NCBI GenBank assembly: GCA_014730165.1
Contig: WJIS01000034.1
Coordinates: forward strand, 1 to 37,034
DNA: 37,034 nucleotides
Direction of reading: 5' to 3'
Origin: Promethearchaeota archaeon
GTDB lineage: Archaea > Asgardarchaeota > Lokiarchaeia > Sigyniarchaeales > SOKP01
In this document: piece after piece, positions 8,284 to 16,385 of the stretch
Numbering within the stretch: position 1 is the stretch's first letter
How the letters are laid out: every line of letters begins with the position of its first letter
Made by a program: the position numbers and the translations under genes
The notes under the pieces: generated by a model
Told to the model about the DNA's origin: nothing
Database searches by the model: none
Seen by the model: the letters and a program-made list of their open reading frames with translations, nothing else

Positions 8284-8296
8284 TAATTTTTTTTTG
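8284..8296 (+). terminator. T-rich terminator candidate after the LRR gene
   Basis: The stop is followed at once by a run of nine T residues (taattttttttt), the form expected of archaeal intrinsic termination. Weak evidence in AT-rich DNA. Confidence 0.3.
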
Positions 8297-8329
8297 AAGA
8301 TATAAAAATCTGAACTGCTTATAGAAAAA

Positions 8330-8337
8330 TATTTAAA
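8330..8337 (+). promoter_or_regulatory. Probable BRE/TATA element of the TPP enzyme gene
   Basis: gaaaaa followed by tatttaaa, a good BRE-TATA pair, about 50-60 nt before the start region at 8378-8390. Predicted leader about 25-30 nt, long enough to contain the GGTGA SD at 8380-8384. Confidence 0.45.
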
Positions 8338-8389
8338 TTTCTAAAATCAAAAATTATATCAATCAAATCATATAAGTTTGGTGAAAAAG

Positions 8390-10105
8390 TTGGCGGAAGA
8401 AAAGAAAAAAATAAACGGTGGAGATGTACTAATAAAAGCTCTTCTCGAAGAAAACGTGAAATATTTATTTGGTATTCCAGGTGGTCAATTCCTCAATATG
8501 TATGATGCTATATATAGATGGGGTGAAGATGCGGGGATTAAAACTATTCTTTTTCGACACGAACAAGCAGCAGCTCACGCAGCGGATGCTTATGCAAGAG
8601 TAACTAATGAACCAGCAGTTTGCTTTGGAACTGTAGGACCGGGAGCATTACATTTAGTTCCAGGTATTGGAACCGCATGGAGTGATAATATTCCCGTAAT
8701 CGCTATTATCCCTCAAATCAATAGTAAATTTGAAGATAGCTATACTCTTCAAGGAAACTTAGACCAAATAACTATGTTTAAACCAATTACAAAATATCAG
8801 AGGACTATTAGAGATTTAGATAAAATTCCTACGGCTGTTCAAAAATGTTTTAGAGAAGCTAAGGGTGGAAGACCTCAACCTATTTTATTAGAAATATACG
8901 AAGATGCTTTCTTGGAAGAAGTTGAAGAAGATGAAATAACTCTACTTCCTCCTACTCAATATCGATTTACTCATATGCCCGCGATTCCCTCAGAAGCGGT
9001 TAAAAACGTTCTTGAGTTACTAATGAAAGCTGAAAAACCAGTTATCATCTCAGGTGGTGGAGTTGCTCGTTCGAATGGATGGGAAGAATTAAGAAAATTT
9101 GCTGAATTGTTGAAAATTCCAGTAATGACCACAACTATGGGAATTGGGACTATTTCCAATGATTCTCCTTGTTTTATTGGGTCAACTATTTCTGTGAGTT
9201 CAGCCTTGAATGCTGCTCAAAATTCCGATGTGATTCTCGCATTGGGCTGTAAATTTTCCTATGGGATGGGGCACGGAGATGAACCTTTTTGGAGCAATTC
9301 ACAAAAATTAATACAAGTAGATATTGATCCCTCAATTATAGGACGAGCAAAACCTGTTGAAATGGGTATTGTCGTGGATTGTAAACAATTCTTAATCCAA
9401 ATTTTAGATGAGGCTAATAAAGTAGCTAGAGTTGAGGAAAGGGAATGGTTAAGATCTCTAACTGCTATGAGACAAAAGAATATTAAAAGCATGATGAGAA
9501 AAGCTTCAAAGGATAAAATCCCGATCATTCCTCAGCGGTTAATAAAGGAAATCTTTGAATTTATGGACGAAGATGCTATCTTCGTAGTTGATGGAGGTGA
9601 TATTGCATGTTATGCGTTGGAACAAATTAATATGCATAAGCCCAGACATCCATTATCAACCGTGCAAGCATTTGGTATGGGACATTTAGGAACTGCCGTC
9701 CCCTACTGCATTGGGGCTAAACTTGCTAAACCTAAAAAACAAGTTATAGCTATTGCTGGGGATGGAAGTTTTATGATAAACGTACAAGACTTAGAAACAG
9801 CAGTTAGATTAGGATTGGATAATATGATTATAATTGTGGCGAATAATAATGCTTGGGGTATGATTAAATCAGGACAGAAATTATTCATGGAAAAACGATA
9901 TATTGATGTAAACCTTCCGGAGTTTGATTATGGAAAATGCGCTGAAGGTTTTGGGTGTTATGGAGAAGCTGTTGATGATCCAAATGAAATTAGAAATGCA
10001 TTAGAACGAGCTAAAAACTCAGGAAAACCAGCTGTTATCGATGTGAAAATTAAATTCGACATTCCAGATGCTACAAAATTGATGGGCTCTATGGGGATCT
10101 TGTAA
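8390..10105 (+). CDS. TPP-dependent acetolactate-synthase-like enzyme
   Basis: About 571 residues, the length of the IlvB/POX/glyoxylate-carboligase family. The N-terminal PYR domain has GIPGGQFLNMYDAI and RHEQAAAHAADAYAR, whose Glu activates the TPP ring; a central domain binds FAD or a nucleotide in this family; the C-terminal PP domain has IAGDGSFMINVQDLETA and NNNAWGM, the GDG...NN Mg-TPP motif. It joins or cleaves 2-oxoacids, but the substrate is not clear and there is no IlvN regulatory subunit nearby, so classical valine synthesis is not shown. Start: TTG 8390 is chosen because GGTGA lies five bases upstream; TTG 8378 and GTG 8381 are in frame. Confidence 0.88.
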   Translation: MAEEKKKINGGDVLIKALLEENVKYLFGIPGGQFLNMYDAIYRWGEDAGIKTILFRHEQAAAHAADAYARVTNEPAVCFGTVGPGALHLVPGIGTAWSDNIPVIAIIPQINSKFEDSYTLQGNLDQITMFKPITKYQRTIRDLDKIPTAVQKCFREAKGGRPQPILLEIYEDAFLEEVEEDEITLLPPTQYRFTHMPAIPSEAVKNVLELLMKAEKPVIISGGGVARSNGWEELRKFAELLKIPVMTTTMGIGTISNDSPCFIGSTISVSSALNAAQNSDVILALGCKFSYGMGHGDEPFWSNSQKLIQVDIDPSIIGRAKPVEMGIVVDCKQFLIQILDEANKVARVEEREWLRSLTAMRQKNIKSMMRKASKDKIPIIPQRLIKEIFEFMDEDAIFVVDGGDIACYALEQINMHKPRHPLSTVQAFGMGHLGTAVPYCIGAKLAKPKKQVIAIAGDGSFMINVQDLETAVRLGLDNMIIIVANNNAWGMIKSGQKLFMEKRYIDVNLPEFDYGKCAEGFGCYGEAVDDPNEIRNALERAKNSGKPAVIDVKIKFDIPDATKLMGSMGIL

Positions 10106-10192
10106 ATTTTAGGTTCTAATCAAATTAAAAGCAAATTAAATATTTTTATTTTTAATAAAACCAAAAATACAAAATAAATCTGAGGATAAATA

Positions 10193-11206
10193 ATGAAAGG
10201 TGTTTATTTTAATGGGAAGAAAGATATTCTTGTTAAGACTGACCTCCCGAAGCCAAATATCAAAGATGATGAAGTTTTAGTCAAAGTTAAATATTGTGGC
10301 ATTTGTGGGTCTGATATTGAATCGTATAAAACTGGAGTTTTGGAGACTCCAGGAATAATAATCGGTCATGAATTCTCTGGAGAAATAATAGAACTTGGAG
10401 AAAATGTAAGGGGATGGAAAATTGGAGATCAAGTTACCGTAAATCCTTCACTTCCTTGCGAGGAATGCTATTGGTGCCTGCATAGTAAGGAAAACATGTG
10501 TAAGTGGTTAAGTGCTTTAGGTACCACATATGATGGAGCGATGGCTGAATTTATTAATGTTAAGTCACAACGATTATTTAAAATTCCTGATTCGATTTCA
10601 TATAAAGAAGCAGCACTATTAGAACCTTTCTGTGTGGCTTTATATGCTGTTGAAGATTCCCACTTTAAGATTGGAGATTCTGTTGCCGTTTTAGGTGCGG
10701 GAAGTATTGGTCTTTTTACGATTCAAGTCTTAAAGCTCGCAGGTGCGAGCGAAATATTTGTTATCGAACCGGTTGAATCAAAACGTAAGCTAGCACTAGA
10801 AATGGGCGCAGATAATGCTTTTCTTCCTAAGAAATCCAGTAAGATAAATAGATTAACTAAAAAAATAGGACCAGATCATATTTTTGATTGTGTTGGTAAT
10901 CCAAATACCATAATGAATGCTATGCAATTAGTGAAACGCGGAGGGTTCATCACTATCATCGGCATTTATCCGGAAGCATTTGAAATGAAAGGTTTTATGT
11001 CCTTGGTGTTAAAGAGTGTATCAATGAAGGGGGTATTCGGTTATACACAAGATATATGGCAAAAAGCTATTAAGCTATTAGAGAAAAAGAATCTTAACTT
11101 AAAAAATTTAATAACTAATACTATTTCAATAGAAGAAGTGCCCGAATATTTTGAATTCCTCGCGAATTCTGAACATGAAGATATTAAAGTTTTAGTAGAA
11201 TTTTAA
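10193..11206 (+). CDS. Zinc-dependent medium-chain alcohol/polyol dehydrogenase
   Basis: 337 residues, typical of the MDR family. VKYCGICGSDIESYK and IIGHEFSGEI give the catalytic zinc ligands (Cys, His, Glu), and CEECYWCLHSKENMC gives the four-Cys structural zinc site. VAVLGAGSIGLFTIQVLKLA is the Rossmann GxGxxG for NAD(P), followed by an acidic VIEP end of strand two, favouring NAD. Closest in feel to sorbitol/threonine dehydrogenases; the actual alcohol is unknown. The start is secured by GAGGAT five bases before the ATG. It follows the TPP enzyme in the same direction after 87 bp with its own leader, so co-regulation is possible but not shown. Confidence 0.9.
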   Translation: MKGVYFNGKKDILVKTDLPKPNIKDDEVLVKVKYCGICGSDIESYKTGVLETPGIIIGHEFSGEIIELGENVRGWKIGDQVTVNPSLPCEECYWCLHSKENMCKWLSALGTTYDGAMAEFINVKSQRLFKIPDSISYKEAALLEPFCVALYAVEDSHFKIGDSVAVLGAGSIGLFTIQVLKLAGASEIFVIEPVESKRKLALEMGADNAFLPKKSSKINRLTKKIGPDHIFDCVGNPNTIMNAMQLVKRGGFITIIGIYPEAFEMKGFMSLVLKSVSMKGVFGYTQDIWQKAIKLLEKKNLNLKNLITNTISIEEVPEYFEFLANSEHEDIKVLVEF

Positions 11207-11230
11207 ATCCTTATTTTTTACTTTTTTAGT
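11207..11230 (+). terminator. T-rich terminator candidate after the dehydrogenase
   Basis: Two T runs (tattttttac, ttttttag) follow the stop codon, as in archaeal terminators. No stem-loop seen. Confidence 0.3.
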
Positions 11231-11333
11231 ATTATTATATCTAAAAAATCATAATTAAGTTTTATTTTGATGTAAAATAGACTACTTTAGGATATTCTAT
11301 TACAGATTCAAATTTCACATACTTAAACGTTCA

Positions 11334-12626
11334 ATGTTTGAAAAAAAAATTGCTAAAGCTAAATATACCGAAGATTTTAATGTTTTAATAAAGAATGTAA
11401 TGTTTAATAGTATAGGATTCTTTTTTCTTGAATTTATTATCCCAATATACGCAAAACAAGAATTAGCAGCAACAGGTTTGGAAGTAGGATTTCTCTTTTC
11501 CATTCAAACCATTGGATTCTTAATAAGTTCTTTTCTCGCAGGTTATTTGGTAGATAAATTGGAATCTCGCAAAAAATTAATATTACTTGGTTCTATCGGA
11601 CGAGGAATTGCATATTTTATATTATATTTTGGAATTGCTTTTAGACATTTAATTTTAATGGATATAGGTACGTTTAACATAGGATTTTTCGCCGGTTTTT
11701 TTTGGATTCCATTTGACACGATTATAGCTGAAAAATCGCATAAAGATCACCGCTCTTTTGCTTATGGTAAGAGGGATTCCGCAGTAGGCATAGGATTATT
11801 CTTTGGTTCAATTCTAGGTTTTGGTATCTATTATTTCGGTTTAGAACTATTTCCAGAAAATCTATTTATTATTTATTCCTCGGTAATAATTTATGGCATA
11901 TCAAATTTCTATGCTGGAATACAATTTCATTCTAAAGTAGATGAATCAACCAAATATATTGATTCTGAGAAAAATATTGATAATACTACTCTCTCTCACC
12001 AAAAAGAAAAAGTAAATATAGGAATAATCTCTGGCTTTGTGTTTTTTAATTTTGTAATTTTATTAGCAAGTATTAATGGTACTCTCGCAAAACCATTTCT
12101 TAATATTTATGCTGTTGAAGTTATTGTGAATGATCCTACAATTGCAAGTTATGCTTACATTCCAAGTGGGATTGTGGCTATGTATTTGGCTCCTAAGCTG
12201 GGTAAATTAATTGATAAGATCAAGCCTTATTACTCTGTATCTATCATTAGTATCCTCGGAGCTATCGTAACATTTGGGCTCATTAACACAGATAATTTTT
12301 TTGTGTTTGCTCTATTATTGTCATTGGATACAGCAGTAGTTAATCTAGCTAATCTTCTTGTGCAAAATATATATAGTCGTGTTTCCATAGGTCATCGGGG
12401 TAAGGTAATGAGTTCATATCGATTTTTTATGTCTTCAGGGTCTATTATAGGACCAATATTAGGAGGTATAACGCTAGATTTTTTAGGTTTGCAAGCTCCC
12501 TTTTTGATTTCTATACTCGTGGAATTGAGTCTTATACCAATATATCTTTTTGCAATATATTTAATCAAACCTAGATTAACTGAAAGCTTTAAAGAAAATG
12601 AAAATATTGCAATTAAAAAAATTTAA
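11334..12626 (+). CDS. Major facilitator superfamily transporter
   Basis: 430 residues with about twelve hydrophobic segments in two bundles separated by a polar central loop (around residues 200-225). After the second segment, GYLVDKLESRKKLILLG is the MFS motif A between helices 2 and 3, and the second half has a weaker repeat (PKLGKLIDKIKPYY). SSGSIIGPILGGITLDFLG is the typical helix 11 text. It should exchange a small solute across the cell membrane using an ion gradient; the substrate is not predictable. Single gene, convergent with the next one (24-bp gap). Confidence 0.88.
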   Translation: MFEKKIAKAKYTEDFNVLIKNVMFNSIGFFFLEFIIPIYAKQELAATGLEVGFLFSIQTIGFLISSFLAGYLVDKLESRKKLILLGSIGRGIAYFILYFGIAFRHLILMDIGTFNIGFFAGFFWIPFDTIIAEKSHKDHRSFAYGKRDSAVGIGLFFGSILGFGIYYFGLELFPENLFIIYSSVIIYGISNFYAGIQFHSKVDESTKYIDSEKNIDNTTLSHQKEKVNIGIISGFVFFNFVILLASINGTLAKPFLNIYAVEVIVNDPTIASYAYIPSGIVAMYLAPKLGKLIDKIKPYYSVSIISILGAIVTFGLINTDNFFVFALLLSLDTAVVNLANLLVQNIYSRVSIGHRGKVMSSYRFFMSSGSIIGPILGGITLDFLGLQAPFLISILVELSLIPIYLFAIYLIKPRLTESFKENENIAIKKI

Positions 12627-12650
12627 AAAAAAATTAAGGTAGAATTGAGT

Positions 12651-13571
12651 TTACTTCTTTTTCTTTTTTTCGTATAGATCATTGAAGTCTGGGATAACTA
12701 TGTTTGGATAATCCTTATTTAAAAGATATTTTTTAACATTTTCAAGATTTCTTTCATAATTGTATTCATAGAATATCATCGGAACTGCAAATAACCCAGG
12801 AATAAGAAACGGTAGAAAAATAAGAATAATCGGTATAAGCATGGCAGGATCCCAGCCTGAATCACCCAAGACATCTACTATGGTAGCACCTATAATATTT
12901 AAATAAGCTAAAATGGTTGAAAATCCGATAAAATATTCCAGGAAATCTCTGAAAATTCTATTAACTCCTTCTATATCTGGATTTTTCCTTTTATTTTTGA
13001 ATTTACGATAAGCGACCACCCCACTATCTTCTAATATCCACAGAGTAAAAAAAATAATCATCACAAAAGGGACTAAAAAATATGTGCTTAAAAATATTGC
13101 TTCAGACCTGAAAAGTGCAGTTTCACTAAAATTAAACCTAAAAAAACTACCTAATCCAGCTTGTATAAGATATACACCTATTGTAAAAGAAAAAAAACTG
13201 ACTTTTAGAGATCTTAATAAGATCTTACCAGCACTAATATCACCTAAGTGTGAATAGATTCCATATTTCGGTTTTTTTCTGAACAAATAGAAGAGCTTAT
13301 GAAATTTAATATAAAACATTGTAGAATATGGGCTTATGGCGATAATTAAGAAGTATACAACTATCGGAAGAATATAAAGTAATATGATATCTGTCCATAG
13401 AGGCCCTGGAAGTAGAACTACAAAATGAGTAACAAACACTTTAGGTATATCTAATCCAAAAAACATTCCAGAAGGTAATCTTGCCATTAGAAAAATTGAT
13501 CCATATAACAAAAGCGTTAGGATTAAACATATGATAATTGGAACAAATTTTTTTTGTAATATCTTCGACAT
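12651..13571 (-). CDS. Polytopic membrane protein of unknown function
   Basis: 306 residues with about six transmembrane segments: near 10-30, 50-80, 123-150, 160-185, 212-235 and 240-265, and a long cytoplasmic Lys-rich C-terminus ending in a KKKKK run. No catalytic motif or recognised family. Between segments there are basic loops (FRKKPKYG, YRKFKNKRKNPD) that suggest the cytoplasmic face by the positive-inside rule. It may be a lineage-specific membrane protein. No SD before the ATG; the stretch upstream on the minus strand is AT-rich and open in another frame, not used here. Confidence 0.65.
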   Translation of the reverse strand: MSKILQKKFVPIIICLILTLLLYGSIFLMARLPSGMFFGLDIPKVFVTHFVVLLPGPLWTDIILLYILPIVVYFLIIAISPYSTMFYIKFHKLFYLFRKKPKYGIYSHLGDISAGKILLRSLKVSFFSFTIGVYLIQAGLGSFFRFNFSETALFRSEAIFLSTYFLVPFVMIIFFTLWILEDSGVVAYRKFKNKRKNPDIEGVNRIFRDFLEYFIGFSTILAYLNIIGATIVDVLGDSGWDPAMLIPIILIFLPFLIPGLFAVPMIFYEYNYERNLENVKKYLLNKDYPNIVIPDFNDLYEKKKKK

Positions 13572-13718
13572 TTTTTTCTAATTTCCAAATTTTTAAAATA
13601 ATAATCTTGATGTTCATATATAACTCTTTTCTATCAATATAACTCGATCTAAAAAAAAATGATATTATGAAAAAAACTCTAATATTCAATTAGATTATCA
13701 GAACTTATTGTTTCAGTA

Positions 13719-13728
13719 GTATATAAAT
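13719..13728 (+). promoter_or_regulatory. Probable TATA box of the V4R-like/longin-roadblock unit
   Basis: gtatataaat, a near-ideal archaeal TATA box about 85-90 nt before the ATG at 13812; the leader would be around 60 nt. Confidence 0.4.
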
Positions 13729-13811
13729 ATTAGAAGTTTCATATGACCCATAAGAATTTTTTTCTGATATTAATTCTTAAAAATAATTATTGTAAAAAGG
13801 TTTGAATATAG

Positions 13812-14384
13812 ATGGTAGATGATGTTATATTTTATACGGTTCTAATAATTTTGATTGCATTTGTTGCTTTCTTTTTAGCATTCATGGTATGGTTAAAGAG
13901 TAAATTCCCCCATCCATTAATGATGAAAGTATTATCTACATTGCATTCAGCATTATTTGGATACGAAAAAGCGTTAGTAGAGCTAATTGGTTCGCGCGGA
14001 TATAAATCTCATGTCTTTCCAGAAATAGTAAATACAATAAAGAATATCAAAGACGAAGATCCAAGGATTTTAGAACTATTTAGTGCTACAACAGCTAAAG
14101 AAGCAATGGAAAAGTGGTTAGAAGTATTAAAAGTAACAGGAATAACACAAAATGGACAAATTAAAGAAATTAATGAGAATGAGTTTGAGATTATTATTCC
14201 AGATTGCTCATTACATGATCCAATACACGAAATCATAGGAGACCAGAAAGGAATTTGTCCTATGGCTTTGATATTAGCTTCTGCTAGTGCAGTTGGACAA
14301 GAAAATGGTAAAGTCCCTGAAATGAATTATAGTGAATTTCATCCAACTGGTACAACTACTAAACTAAAATTTGTAAACGAATAA
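13812..14384 (+). CDS. Membrane-anchored V4R/TRAPP(Bet3)-like protein
   Basis: 190 residues. Residues 5-28 form one transmembrane helix, with the basic WLKSKF after it, so the rest is probably cytoplasmic. Residues about 40-190 fit the V4R layout: helices, then ITQNGQIKEINENEFEIIIP leading into DCSLHDPIHE, then GICPMALILASASAVG, and a final strand pair (EFHPTGTTTKLKFV). In V4R proteins the same places carry CP, a Cys at the start of a hydrophobic helix, and the closing G..C.F.V strand; Cys132 and Cys149 are retained while the last Cys is not. V4R shares its fold with Bet3-type TRAPP subunits. The next gene, 23 bp on, encodes a longin-roadblock protein, which strengthens a small-GTPase-related role. 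The domain call is by eye. Confidence 0.6.
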   Translation: MVDDVIFYTVLIILIAFVAFFLAFMVWLKSKFPHPLMMKVLSTLHSALFGYEKALVELIGSRGYKSHVFPEIVNTIKNIKDEDPRILELFSATTAKEAMEKWLEVLKVTGITQNGQIKEINENEFEIIIPDCSLHDPIHEIIGDQKGICPMALILASASAVGQENGKVPEMNYSEFHPTGTTTKLKFVNE

Positions 14385-14407
14385 TACAATAAGAGATGTA
14401 GTAAAAA

Positions 14408-15151
14408 ATGATAAAATCTTTCTTGATTATATCAAAAGATGGTGTGCCTCTATTTACTCATACCGAAGAGGATGCTAAAGTAGATAGTTCATTAATTGGT
14501 TGTTTCCTAAGTGCTATCCAAAGTTTCGCTAAAGAAGTTAGCAACAGCTGCATAGATAAGATAGAAATGCAACCAAATACGTTCTATTACGCAAGTAAAG
14601 GCCCAATATTTTCAATTGCTGTCGCTGAACAAACAGACGAAATTGATGGCAGAGTGTATAAGATCATAGCAGAAAGAATCAGTAGGAGTTTTTTAAATAA
14701 ATACCCAGAAGATCAAATAGAACAAAATAAAGGAATCCTCGATTTTTTTAAAGATTTTACAAATGAATATGGAACAATAATTGATGAAATTGACCAATTG
14801 CAAACCCAAGGGAATAAAGATTTTATCTTAGATTATTTCACAAGAGCAGCTAATGATGAGAATATTATTGGGATGATAGTTTTTGACCTTCAAAATGATG
14901 AAATAATCGCAAGTGATATACCTGAGAACATTCCCGTGAGTAGTTTTGAATCATTTAGTTCAATGTTGTTTAATTTTGTAGATCGCCTGGGGAATGAATT
15001 AAAGGCTGGAAAGATTAATGAAATCTTAATGCGAGCAGAAAAGCACTGGATAGGGGGTTTTCGGAAGGGAAACTTAGCTGTTTTCACCATTTTTTCCCAT
15101 GATTTTTTTGGAAATATTATACCTGATTTTATTACATCAACAATTAACTAA
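14408..15151 (+). CDS. Longin-like plus roadblock/LC7-like two-domain protein
   Basis: 247 residues. Residues 1 to about 105 begin MIKSFLIISKDGVPLF, then GCFLSAIQSFAKEV, and later FSIAVAEQTDEIDGRVYKI: the strand-strand-helix-strand order of longin/adaptin small-subunit domains seen in Asgard proteins. Residues about 137-232 fit roadblock/LC7: a leading helix (FILDYFTRAA), IIGMIVFDLQNDEIIASDIP, the long helix FSSMLFNFVDRLGNEL, and ILMRAEKHWIGGFRKGNLAV as the strand pair. Both folds serve as docking platforms for Ras-like GTPases (TRAPP, Ragulator, MglB). Same direction and 23 bp after the V4R-like gene, so probably one transcript. A T-rich run follows. The two domain names are inferred from pattern, not from a search. 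Confidence 0.65.
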   Translation: MIKSFLIISKDGVPLFTHTEEDAKVDSSLIGCFLSAIQSFAKEVSNSCIDKIEMQPNTFYYASKGPIFSIAVAEQTDEIDGRVYKIIAERISRSFLNKYPEDQIEQNKGILDFFKDFTNEYGTIIDEIDQLQTQGNKDFILDYFTRAANDENIIGMIVFDLQNDEIIASDIPENIPVSSFESFSSMLFNFVDRLGNELKAGKINEILMRAEKHWIGGFRKGNLAVFTIFSHDFFGNIIPDFITSTIN

Positions 15152-15180
15152 ATTTTTTTTTTGAATTTTTATTTTAACAT
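15152..15180 (+). terminator. T-rich terminator candidate after the longin-roadblock gene
   Basis: A run of eleven T residues directly after the stop, then another T tract. Consistent with archaeal intrinsic termination at the end of the two-gene unit. Confidence 0.4.
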
Positions 15181-15193
15181 GTATTAAATTTTA

Positions 15194-15370
15194 TTATATA
15201 TTTATGGGTAAAGCTTGTCCTTCTTTATTGATTTTGTTTTTTTGATCTCCTGAAAATAATTTTAGTTCTTCGTATAACCAAGTCAGTAAACGAAGCTTAG
15301 AATTATAGATTTCAATCTCAGTTTCAAATACTTCCAAATTTGGAATACTTTCTATTGTATTTTCTTTCAT
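15194..15370 (-). CDS. Small hypothetical protein (58 residues)
   Basis: A 58-codon ORF on the minus strand, ATG at 15368-15370 to TAA at 15194-15196. The peptide begins MKENTIESIPNLEVFETEIE and continues with an amphipathic helix (YNSKLRLLTWLYEELKLFSG) and a polar tail. Balanced charge and a plausible helix suggest a real small protein, but there is no SD and no recognised family. It lies 54 bp after the next small gene on the same strand and may share its transcript. Confidence 0.4.
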   Translation of the reverse strand: MKENTIESIPNLEVFETEIEIYNSKLRLLTWLYEELKLFSGDQKNKINKEGQALPINI

Positions 15371-15424
15371 AAAAAAAAAGATATATTAAAAAGAAATATT
15401 AATACTGATATTATCTAAAAGATA

Positions 15425-15679
15425 CTAGAAATAAGTCGCTGGATTAAGAACTTGGAGATAGATTGAAACAAAAAACATCCCTAATGTAAGTGAGAGTATT
15501 AATCCCAAGATCCCCAGTATTATTCCGGGAATTGCTAAAACTTTACTATCCTCCCTAAAAATTCCGAGGGATCCAATAATCATCGCTATAGGTCCAATAA
15601 AAAGACCTAATCCAAGAAACGAAGTACCTATTGAGAGAATCCCACAACCAAGTGCTACCTTACATTTTTGATTTTCCAT
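15425..15679 (-). CDS. Small membrane protein with two transmembrane segments (DUF4190-like)
   Basis: 84 residues. Two hydrophobic Gly-rich helices, GCGILSIGTSFLGLGLFIGP with AMIIGSLGIF, and VLAIPGIILGILGLILSLTL with GMFFVSI, separated by a short polar loop (REDSKV). The Gly-rich pattern with a GPIAMIIGSLGI repeat is like DUF4190 and similar two-helix proteins. No function is known for these. It runs toward the 58-residue ORF on the same strand. Confidence 0.65.
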   Translation of the reverse strand: MENQKCKVALGCGILSIGTSFLGLGLFIGPIAMIIGSLGIFREDSKVLAIPGIILGILGLILSLTLGMFFVSIYLQVLNPATYF

Positions 15680-15919
15680 ATATTAGTTCAATTCTTTAAT
15701 TATTTTTGGTCACTTCTAAAAGATAACAGAATTTAATCAAAATCAGTATATCTAAAATGATTTTCAGATTTTACACTTTCTGATTAATGTTATATCAATT
15801 AATTCAAATTATCTCGAAATAAACCTAATATACCTATATAATGATAATTTAAAAAACCATATAAAAATCTATGTATATCCTTTAAGAAATATTAAACTTT
15901 CAAAATAATGATTGCATAT

Positions 15920-16153
15920 CTATATCATTTCATCCTCAAAGAATAACTCACTCACTACTAAAAACCTTTTTATTAATTTTTTTTCATTTGAAAAGAAATC
16001 CACTTCGAAGAGTTCTATTATTCCATCATCATCTTCAGGAATCTTTTCTAATATCTCCTCAATTACTTCCTCTGAGGAGAATCTTTCAATTCTTAAATAT
16101 TTTCTTACCTTTCCCTTAAAACTCGCCTTATAAAATTTTTTCGTGCTTTGCAT
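15920..16153 (-). CDS. Small acidic hypothetical protein (77 residues)
   Basis: 77 residues: a basic N-terminus (FYKASFKGKVRKYLRIERF), an acidic middle (EEVIEEILEKIPEDDDG) and a final strand-like part (IIELFEVDFFSNEKKLIKRF). The charge pattern is typical of a soluble protein; the opposite-strand reading of the same stretch is Ser/Ile-rich and has the look of a shadow. No family recognised and no SD found. Isolated, with about 220 bp of empty AT-rich DNA on either side. Confidence 0.5.
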   Translation of the reverse strand: MQSTKKFYKASFKGKVRKYLRIERFSSEEVIEEILEKIPEDDDGIIELFEVDFFSNEKKLIKRFLVVSELFFEDEMI

Positions 16154-16385
16154 ACTAATTTGTTTATACTTTTCTAAAATTCATAGTTTTGATATATGCT
16201 TATAATAACCTATATTAAATGCAGAAGAAGTTCTTTTTAAATATCATCTAATAAAAAGATTTATAAATAGTGGAAAGAAGGTTTTTTGAATTCCAAAATA
16301 ACCCTTATCATTTCAAAATTTAGCATAAAATTATATGAAATGCATTATTAATGTAATCGAATGGAATAATTGAGTGTATTCTGAT

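Noticed and set aside
13441-13689. 82-residue ORF on the minus strand overlapping the start of the 12651-13571 gene
   Set aside because: Different frame from the long membrane protein, no SD, mixed hydrophobic/aromatic composition without a fold signal.
15912-16133. 73-residue Ser-rich ORF on the plus strand
   Set aside because: Mirror of the 77-residue minus-strand ORF, which has better charge balance; poly-Ser/Ile pattern is typical of antisense reading.
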